Source of the DNA: Georgenia satyanarayanai
GTDB lineage: Bacteria > Actinomycetota > Actinomycetes > Actinomycetales > Actinomycetaceae
Direction of reading: 5' to 3'
DNA length: 64,000 bases
Assembly (NCBI RefSeq): GCF_009193135.1
Contig: NZ_VUKC01000002.1
Span: 372,001 to 436,000, forward strand
Shown here: piece by piece, positions 56,928-64,000 of the stretch
Position numbering within the stretch: position 1 is the stretch's first letter
Layout: the number at the start of each line of letters is the position of its first letter
Made by a program: the position numbers and the translations under genes
The notes under the pieces: generated by a model
The model's input: only the letters and a program-made list of their open reading frames with translations
What the model was told of the DNA's origin: nothing
Database searches by the model: none

Positions 56928-59900
56928 ATGACAGCCCACCACACCCGCCGCGCGGCGGTCGCGACGACGGCGCTCGCCGCACTGACGCTCGGGACACTCG
57001 TCGCCCCCGTCGCTGCGGCCCCCGCCGACAGCTGGCCGCTCGTGGTCACGGAGATCGTGCCGAACCCGGACAGCTACGACCACTTCGAGTACTTCGAGGT
57101 CACCAACCCCACGGACGCCGACGTCACTGTCGGGGAGGGCGGCTACACCTTCTCCTACGCCTTCGAGGACAACGCCGACGGCGGCAACAGCGTTCCGCTC
57201 GAGGCACCGGCCGGCACGGTGGTGCCCGCCGGTGGGACGGTCGTCCTCTGGCTCTCCTACGAGAGCGGGGACGGGAACGTCAACTCCTTCGCCTACGACG
57301 AGGACGACTTCCGGGCGTTCTGGGCCGAGCGTGGCGGGTCCGCCGAGACCTACGACGTCGTGCGGGTGACCGGCCAGCCCGGCATGGCCAACGGCGGCAA
57401 CCGCAGCATCCGCATCACGGATCGCGACGGTGTGGTCGTCGGGTGGTCCTTCTACCCCTCCGGCTCCACCGGCATCGACCAGGCGGCGCAGTTCCGCGTG
57501 CCGGCCGACGCCGCGACGCGGTCGATGGAGCTTCTGGCCGGCCCGGCCGCCGTGTCGCCCGGCGTCGTGGACGCGGCCCAGCTCGAGGACCGCGGCGGTG
57601 AGGAGCCGGAGCAGCCCGAGGAGCCCGAGCAGCCCGAGGAGCCCATCAGGTCGATCCCCGCGCTGCCGGCCGACTCCCGCGTCGGCAACCTCATGCTCAC
57701 CGAGCTCGTCGTCGACTCCCAGAACGTCGGTCCGAGTGACGGGTACGAGTACATCGAGGTCTACAACACGACGACGGAGCCGATCGACTTCTCCGACTAC
57801 CAGCTCCGCTACCAGTACCCCGACAGCGGCAGCTCCGCGCTGTGGCCGGCGGAGCCCGCCGACACGGTCGTCGCGCCCGGTGAGGCCGTCGTCATCTGGG
57901 TGAAGAACGGCGCCAACGACGATCTCACCCGCGCCGACTTCAACGCCTTCTGGGGCACCGCGGTCCCCGAGGGCCGGATCCTCGAGACCCACGTCGGAGG
58001 CATGGCCAACGGCAGCGCCCGCGGCATGGAGATCATGACCGCGACCGGCGTCACGGTCAGTGAGGGCTTCTACAACATGGGCGGCGTGCGCGACGTCCAG
58101 ACCGATCAGGGCCTGACCTACGCCGCCGACCCCGCAGACTTCTCCCAGCAGAGGCTCCTCGGCTCCCGCCCCGCGAGCCCGGGCGCCGTGGACGCCGACC
58201 AGGTCCCCGCCGAGCTCACCGCGATGACGCCGGACACGGTCGCGCCGCGGGTCGCCGACACCACGCCGGGCACCATCGACCCGGCGCAGGACTTCACGGC
58301 CGCGGCGACGATCACCGACGACACCCTCGTGCGGAGCGTCACCCTGCAGCTGCGCTCGGACATCGACGAGGAGTTCAGCGACCACAGCCTCCTCGTCGGG
58401 GAGGGCGACTCCTACGCGCACACCGTCCGCGCCGTCGACCTCACCGGCAAGAAGTACTACGAGTACCGCTTCGTCGCCTCGGACGGCACGAACGAGACGG
58501 TCGGGGACGTCGTCCGCGTGGACGTCGAGGGCACCTCGACCGACCCGGTGCGGCTGAGCGTCACGGACGGGGACGTGGTGTCCGGCACCACGACCGTCTC
58601 CGCGGCGGGCGACAGCTATCCCGCGGACATCGCGCTCTCGATCGACGACGAGGTCCGCACCCCGACCACCGCCCAGCTCGAGAGCTCACCGGTCTTCGCC
58701 GTCGAGGTCACGGCGACGGACGACCGCTTCCGCAACGCCGTCGTCATGCCGGGCGAGGGCGAGACCCCTGACCAGCAGTGCAAGTCCGGGCGGGTGCTGA
58801 CGATCTTCGAGCGCGGCACCTACTCCGAGATCGAGACCGTCACAGCGGAGATCCCGCTCACGGACGTCGTCCAGGGCGAGGAGCTCACCGTCATCGTGTC
58901 CGCCGGCACCAAGGCCTGGCCGTGCGAGGACGACAACGAGAACAACGACGACTACACCATCAGCGCGCCGCGGCTCATCCTGCCCGACGGCCGCACCCTC
59001 CAGCCGGCCGGCTACGAGGGCGGCAACATCCCCATGGGCGACACCAACGACAGCAAGTACGACAACTACCCCGCGGTGTTCACCATCCCCGACGACGCGT
59101 ACGTCGCCCAGGGCTACGCCTGGGACACCACCGACGTCGAGGACGGCACCCACACGGTCAGCGCGACCGACGGTGAGCTCACCGCCGCAGCAGACGTCGT
59201 CGTCGACAACACCGCCCCGGAGGTGACGCCCGCGTTCACGGCCGCATCACGGACCGAGGACCGGCTCCAGGGCCGGATCGTCCTGGACGCGGTGATCACC
59301 GACGCCACCACCGAGGTGGTGGACGTCGTCGCCACGCTCGACGGCGAGGTCGTCGAGCTGCCGCAGGAGACCTCCTCGACCGAGCTCCCCGCCGGTGAGC
59401 ACACGCTCGTCGTCACGGCGACGGACACGGCCGGCAACGTCGGCGAGATGACCGAGACCTTCACGACGCCGGAGGAGGACCCGACGGTCGAGCTCCTCAC
59501 GCCCCTGGACGGGGCAGAGGTCACGGCCCCCGCGGTGGAGCTCGCCGCGCAGGTCACCGACGAGGCGGGCGACGAGCTCGACGTCGTCTTCCGCGAGGCC
59601 TACACCTACGACGCCACCGACGCCGCGATCACCGTCTCCTCCGGGGAGACCCGCGACGCGCTCGCGACGGAGCGCGACGGCGTCGAGCTCGACGCGGAGC
59701 AGCGTGCGGCCCTGCGCGCCGTCGACGGTGAGTCCGTGGGCCTGAGCAGCGCCGACGCCCTGCCGTACCAGACCTTCGACGTCGCGGTGCCGGAGGGCTC
59801 CGGCGACGACGCCTCGGTGCGAGTCACCTGGGACGGCTCGGCCAACGCGTCGGCCAAGGTCCTGCTCCACGTGTGGAACACCGCCGAGGAGGCCTGGGAG

Positions 59901-61400
59901 GAGGTCGACCGTCACGTGACGACCGACGCCGAGGACTTCAGCCTCACGGCGGACGTCCCGACCGCCGACCACCTCGTCGAGGGCACGGCGCGCTTCCTCG
60001 TCCAGCACTCCGAGGGCTGGGCGGGGGAGAACCTCAGCGACCGCGAGACGGTCGTCGAGCCCGCGCACCCGGAGGACACCCCGCGTGACGAGTACGACTT
60101 CTCCCTCGCGTGGGAGTCGGACACGCAGTACTACAACGAGGAGTTCTACGAGCACCAGCTCTCGATCCACGAGTACCTGCTCGACCAGCGTGAGGACGTC
60201 AACCTCCAGTACCTCTTCCACACCGGCGACATCGTCGACAACTTCGACCAGCCCTACCAGTGGGCGAACGCCAACCCCGCCTACGCGATGCTCGACGACG
60301 CGGGCCTTCCGTACGGCGTGCTCGCGGGCAACCACGACGTCGGGAACTTCGACAGCGACTGGACCGCCTACTCCGAGCACTTCGGGGAGTGGCGCTTCGC
60401 GGACAACCCCTGGTACGGCGGCTCCTACCAGGACAACCGCGGTCACTACGACCTGTTCACGGCCGGCGGCATCGACTTCGTCGTCGTGTCCATGGGCTGG
60501 GACCCGGGTGACGAGGAGATCGCGTGGATGAACGAGGTGCTCGCGCAGTACCCCGAGCGCGTGGGCATCATCAACCTGCACGAGTACCTGCTCACCACCG
60601 GTGGGCTGGGGCCGATCCCGCAGCAGATCCAGGACGAGGTCGTCGCGACCAACGCGAACGTCTCCATGGTCATGTCCGGGCACTACCACGACGCCTACAC
60701 CCGGTACGACTCGTTCGACGACGACGGTGACGGCGTCGAGGACCGCACGGTCACCCAGATGCTCTTCGACTACCAGGGCCTGCCCGAGGGCGGCCAGGGC
60801 TTCCTGCGGCTCCTCCAGTTCGACAACGAGGACGAGGAGATCCGGGTGCGGACCTACTCCCCGTCGCTCGAGGTCTACAACTCGGACCACGAGTCCCTCG
60901 AGCTGGAGAACCAGGACTTCGTCATCAGCTACGAGACGGCGGGCATCGTCAGCCGCGTCAAGGAGCTGAGCACCGACGCGTTCGCCGCCGAGGTCCTCAC
61001 CGACACGGAGATCCCCGCCGGCTCGGAGCAGGCGATCGCCAGGCTGACCGACGTCCCGAGCGGTGCCGTCGTCACGGCGTCGTGGGTGCCGACGGACGGC
61101 ACGCACTCCTGGTACGTCACGGCAACCGACGCGCACGGCGGCGAGGTGGACTCCGAGGTCCGTTCCCTCACCTTCACCCAGGTGCCGCACGACTCGGACG
61201 ACGACACCCCCGGCGGCCCCGGGGACGGCCCCGGTGGCGACGGACCCGGCGACGACGGGTCGGGCGGCGACGGGTCGGGCGGCGGCTCGAGCGGGGGCAG
61301 GCTGCCCTCGACCGGCGCGTCCGTGGCCCTCGCGGGCCTGGCCGTCCTGCTCCTCCTGGGCGCCGGTGCGGCGACCAGGCGCCTGAGCACGCGCGCCTGA
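56928..61400 (+). CDS. sortase-anchored metallophosphoesterase with LTD domains
   Basis: 1,490-residue cell-wall protein. Signal peptide (TAHHTRRAAVATTALAALTL...APVAAAPA), two lamin-tail domains (LTD: ~35-215 VVTEIVPNPDSYDHFEYFE; ~255-425 MLTELVVDSQ...YEYIEVYN), Ig/CBM-like domains (~430-900), and a calcineurin-like phosphoesterase (~1045-1300): SDTQYY, FHTGDIVDN, AGNHDVGN, INLHEYL and SGHYHDAY supply the two-metal ligands. A Ser/Gly/Asp/Pro-rich spacer leads to LPSTG (1458-1462), a hydrophobic helix and RRLSTRA: a sortase signal. Probably a surface phosphohydrolase for phosphate or nucleotide scavenging. ATG 56928. Confidence 0.9.
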   Translation: MTAHHTRRAAVATTALAALTLGTLVAPVAAAPADSWPLVVTEIVPNPDSYDHFEYFEVTNPTDADVTVGEGGYTFSYAFEDNADGGNSVPLEAPAGTVVPAGGTVVLWLSYESGDGNVNSFAYDEDDFRAFWAERGGSAETYDVVRVTGQPGMANGGNRSIRITDRDGVVVGWSFYPSGSTGIDQAAQFRVPADAATRSMELLAGPAAVSPGVVDAAQLEDRGGEEPEQPEEPEQPEEPIRSIPALPADSRVGNLMLTELVVDSQNVGPSDGYEYIEVYNTTTEPIDFSDYQLRYQYPDSGSSALWPAEPADTVVAPGEAVVIWVKNGANDDLTRADFNAFWGTAVPEGRILETHVGGMANGSARGMEIMTATGVTVSEGFYNMGGVRDVQTDQGLTYAADPADFSQQRLLGSRPASPGAVDADQVPAELTAMTPDTVAPRVADTTPGTIDPAQDFTAAATITDDTLVRSVTLQLRSDIDEEFSDHSLLVGEGDSYAHTVRAVDLTGKKYYEYRFVASDGTNETVGDVVRVDVEGTSTDPVRLSVTDGDVVSGTTTVSAAGDSYPADIALSIDDEVRTPTTAQLESSPVFAVEVTATDDRFRNAVVMPGEGETPDQQCKSGRVLTIFERGTYSEIETVTAEIPLTDVVQGEELTVIVSAGTKAWPCEDDNENNDDYTISAPRLILPDGRTLQPAGYEGGNIPMGDTNDSKYDNYPAVFTIPDDAYVAQGYAWDTTDVEDGTHTVSATDGELTAAADVVVDNTAPEVTPAFTAASRTEDRLQGRIVLDAVITDATTEVVDVVATLDGEVVELPQETSSTELPAGEHTLVVTATDTAGNVGEMTETFTTPEEDPTVELLTPLDGAEVTAPAVELAAQVTDEAGDELDVVFREAYTYDATDAAITVSSGETRDALATERDGVELDAEQRAALRAVDGESVGLSSADALPYQTFDVAVPEGSGDDASVRVTWDGSANASAKVLLHVWNTAEEAWEEVDRHVTTDAEDFSLTADVPTADHLVEGTARFLVQHSEGWAGENLSDRETVVEPAHPEDTPRDEYDFSLAWESDTQYYNEEFYEHQLSIHEYLLDQREDVNLQYLFHTGDIVDNFDQPYQWANANPAYAMLDDAGLPYGVLAGNHDVGNFDSDWTAYSEHFGEWRFADNPWYGGSYQDNRGHYDLFTAGGIDFVVVSMGWDPGDEEIAWMNEVLAQYPERVGIINLHEYLLTTGGLGPIPQQIQDEVVATNANVSMVMSGHYHDAYTRYDSFDDDGDGVEDRTVTQMLFDYQGLPEGGQGFLRLLQFDNEDEEIRVRTYSPSLEVYNSDHESLELENQDFVISYETAGIVSRVKELSTDAFAAEVLTDTEIPAGSEQAIARLTDVPSGAVVTASWVPTDGTHSWYVTATDAHGGEVDSEVRSLTFTQVPHDSDDDTPGGPGDGPGGDGPGDDGSGGDGSGGGSSGGRLPSTGASVALAGLAVLLLLGAGAATRRLSTRA

Positions 61401-61405
61401 GACTG

Positions 61406-61446
61406 CGAAGGCCCGGACCCCGGTGGATGCGGGGTCCGGGCCTTCG
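61406..61446. terminator. bidirectional terminator
   Basis: Perfect 16-bp stem (61406-61421 with 61431-61446) and a 9-nt loop, 6 bp after the phosphoesterase stop and facing the converging phosphoglucomutase gene. Confidence 0.8.
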
Positions 61447-61483
61447 TGCACCCGGCGCGGTGCTCAGCTCGTGACGGCGGTCC

Positions 61484-63163
<1,680 letters not shown>

Positions 63164-63302
63164 ACCCCCGATCCTGCCACCCCGGCCGCGCGCCGTCCCG
63201 CCGATCGCGCCCGTCACGGTGGACCCGCGGGGCGCACGGTCGTGGGGGTGGGTGGCGGGTGCACCCGGGAGGGGAAGGGGTGACCGCGTTACCGTGGAAC
63301 GC

Positions 63303-63653
63303 ATGGACGACCTCGACCAGCCCAGTGACCTCACCGTCGCCGACCTCGACCGCTCGGCGCCCGTCCCGGCAGGCCACGCGGTCCTCGACGTGCGCGAGCA
63401 GGACGAGTGGGACGCCGGTCACGCCCCCGGCGCCGTCCACATCCCGCTCGGGGAGCTGCCCGCCCGCATCGACGAGCTGCCCGAGGAGGACCTCCTCGTC
63501 GTGTGCCGCTCCGGTGGCCGCTCGATGCGCGCGACCGCGTGGCTCAACCACTCCGGGTTCACCGCCCGCAACCTCGACGGCGGGATGCGGTCCTGGGCGG
63601 CCGCCGGCCTGCCGATGACCACCGACGACGGGCGCGAGCCCGCGATCGTCTAG
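63303..63653 (+). CDS. rhodanese-domain protein
   Basis: Single-domain rhodanese of 116 residues. [20 protein letters not shown] at its core and the active-site Cys68 in CRSGGRSMR, typical of thiosulfate sulfurtransferase / GlpE-like proteins. It moves sulfane sulfur. ATG 63303; GTG 63294 is a possible alternative. Divergent from pgm and convergent with the next gene; the 3' ends of the two overlap by 4 bp. Confidence 0.9.
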   Translation: MDDLDQPSDLTVADLDRSAPVPAGHAVLDVREQDEWDAGHAPGAVHIPLGELPARIDELPEEDLLVVCRSGGRSMRATAWLNHSGFTARNLDGGMRSWAAAGLPMTTDDGREPAIV

Positions 63654-64000
63654 TCGCTCGCGAGCCTGCTCAGCTCCTCGGCGAGCACCCGTGGGTCCTC
63701 GAGGTAGACCTCGTGGTGACCGGCGCGGTCGACGACGACCTTCGGGGTGCCGATGTCGGCCGCGAGCCGGTCCGCGATCTGCCCGAGCAGCGCGTCCGGC
63801 TCCCGGCCGACGGCGACGGTCGCCCGCGCGCCCCGCAGCGATCCCGGCTCGAAGGTGTGCCGGGTGATGACCCGGGTGTCGTCGCGCACGGCTGCCTCCG
63901 CGTTGCGCAGCTGGCGGGCGACGTCCGGGTCCTCCGGGTCGACGTCCTCGCCGAAGAGGATCGACAGGAGGACGAGGTGAGCACCGCGCCAGTCGCCCGG
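63650..64000 (-). CDS. alpha/beta-fold hydrolase, N-terminal part outside the window
   Basis: The last ~116 residues of an alpha/beta hydrolase: cap-type helices (ARQLRNAEAAV, RDDTRVITRHTFEPGSL), a beta strand with the distal Asp region (VAVGREPDALLGQIADRLAA) and the catalytic His context RAGHHEVYLEDPRVLAEEL. The frame is open to the right border, so nucleophile Ser and oxyanion loop are not visible. Substrate cannot be named. Confidence 0.8.
   Translation of the reverse strand, partial: PGDWRGAHLVLLSILFGEDVDPEDPDVARQLRNAEAAVRDDTRVITRHTFEPGSLRGARATVAVGREPDALLGQIADRLAADIGTPKVVVDRAGHHEVYLEDPRVLAEELSRLASD

Noticed and set aside
59247-61451. 734-codon minus-strand frame opposite the phosphoesterase
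   Set aside because: Shadow frame; no start context, and the plus-strand protein has clear domains.

Overview
The window is high-GC bacterial DNA with actinobacterial habits: strong GC3 bias that produces long antisense reading frames, many GTG and some TTG starts, dense 4-bp stop/start overlaps, sugar ABC importers without their own ATPase, LacI- and RpiR-family sugar regulators, LPXTG and lipobox export signals, and ydaO and SAM riboswitches upstream of a cell-wall hydrolase and metF. I infer an actinomycete, probably of the Micrococcales. This rests on gene content and style only; there is no rRNA or other marker in the window. No tRNA, rRNA, CRISPR array or intact transposase was seen.

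Bases 1-7,930 look like an acquired heavy-metal (copper) island. It holds the end of an OmpR-family response regulator, its histidine kinase, a CopB-type P1B ATPase with a CsoR-like operator, two DUF305 proteins, and a LysM-NlpC/P60 hydrolase behind a c-di-AMP (ydaO) riboswitch. It also holds three broken genes: a redoxin tail, a DUF326 copper-protein head and a frameshifted conjugation ATPase. The ATPase scar sits at the edge of the island and suggests an integrative conjugative element as the vehicle. Three copies of a tandem TTCAT box with an 11-bp period precede island genes and are candidate sites for the island's response regulator.

Bases 7,937-14,074 are a MurNAc/amino-sugar recycling locus. 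A translationally coupled operon (murQ, binding protein, two permeases, BadF-type kinase) is divergent from an RpiR/MurR-type repressor. Bases 14,100-36,066 are mostly core or scattered genes: a GH114-like lipoprotein, Gfo/Idh oxidoreductases, GNAT, a flavoprotein, a SpoIID-domain protein with five C-terminal repeats, hrpA, an EEP hydrolase, metF-metE with a SAM riboswitch, a saccharopine-dehydrogenase-like reductase, trpS, a VIT1-type transporter and an SRA-like/HNH endonuclease.

Bases 36,200-55,340 form the most coherent accessory system. Five LacI-type operators (core AAGCGCTT or AAGCGCAT) sit before the start regions of: a 1,379-residue secreted PQQ-dehydrogenase-like multidomain protein; KDPG aldolase, KDG-type kinase and the LacI regulator; a Gfo/Idh dehydrogenase with a sugar isomerase; an SDR with a large FAD flavoprotein; and a complete branched-chain-type (HAAT) ABC importer. 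I infer oxidation of a sugar outside the cell, import of an acidic or keto product, and cleavage by an Entner-Doudoroff-like route, under LacI control and perhaps CRP activation. Bases 55,415-64,000 carry an App1-like phosphatase, a DUF6458 protein, a large sortase-anchored metallophosphoesterase, phosphoglucomutase, a rhodanese and a truncated alpha/beta hydrolase.

Intergenic DNA is rich in long perfect palindromes. One is a 64-bp composite hairpin present twice around a GNAT gene; another is a 40-43-bp TGTGGA family present three times at gene 3' ends.
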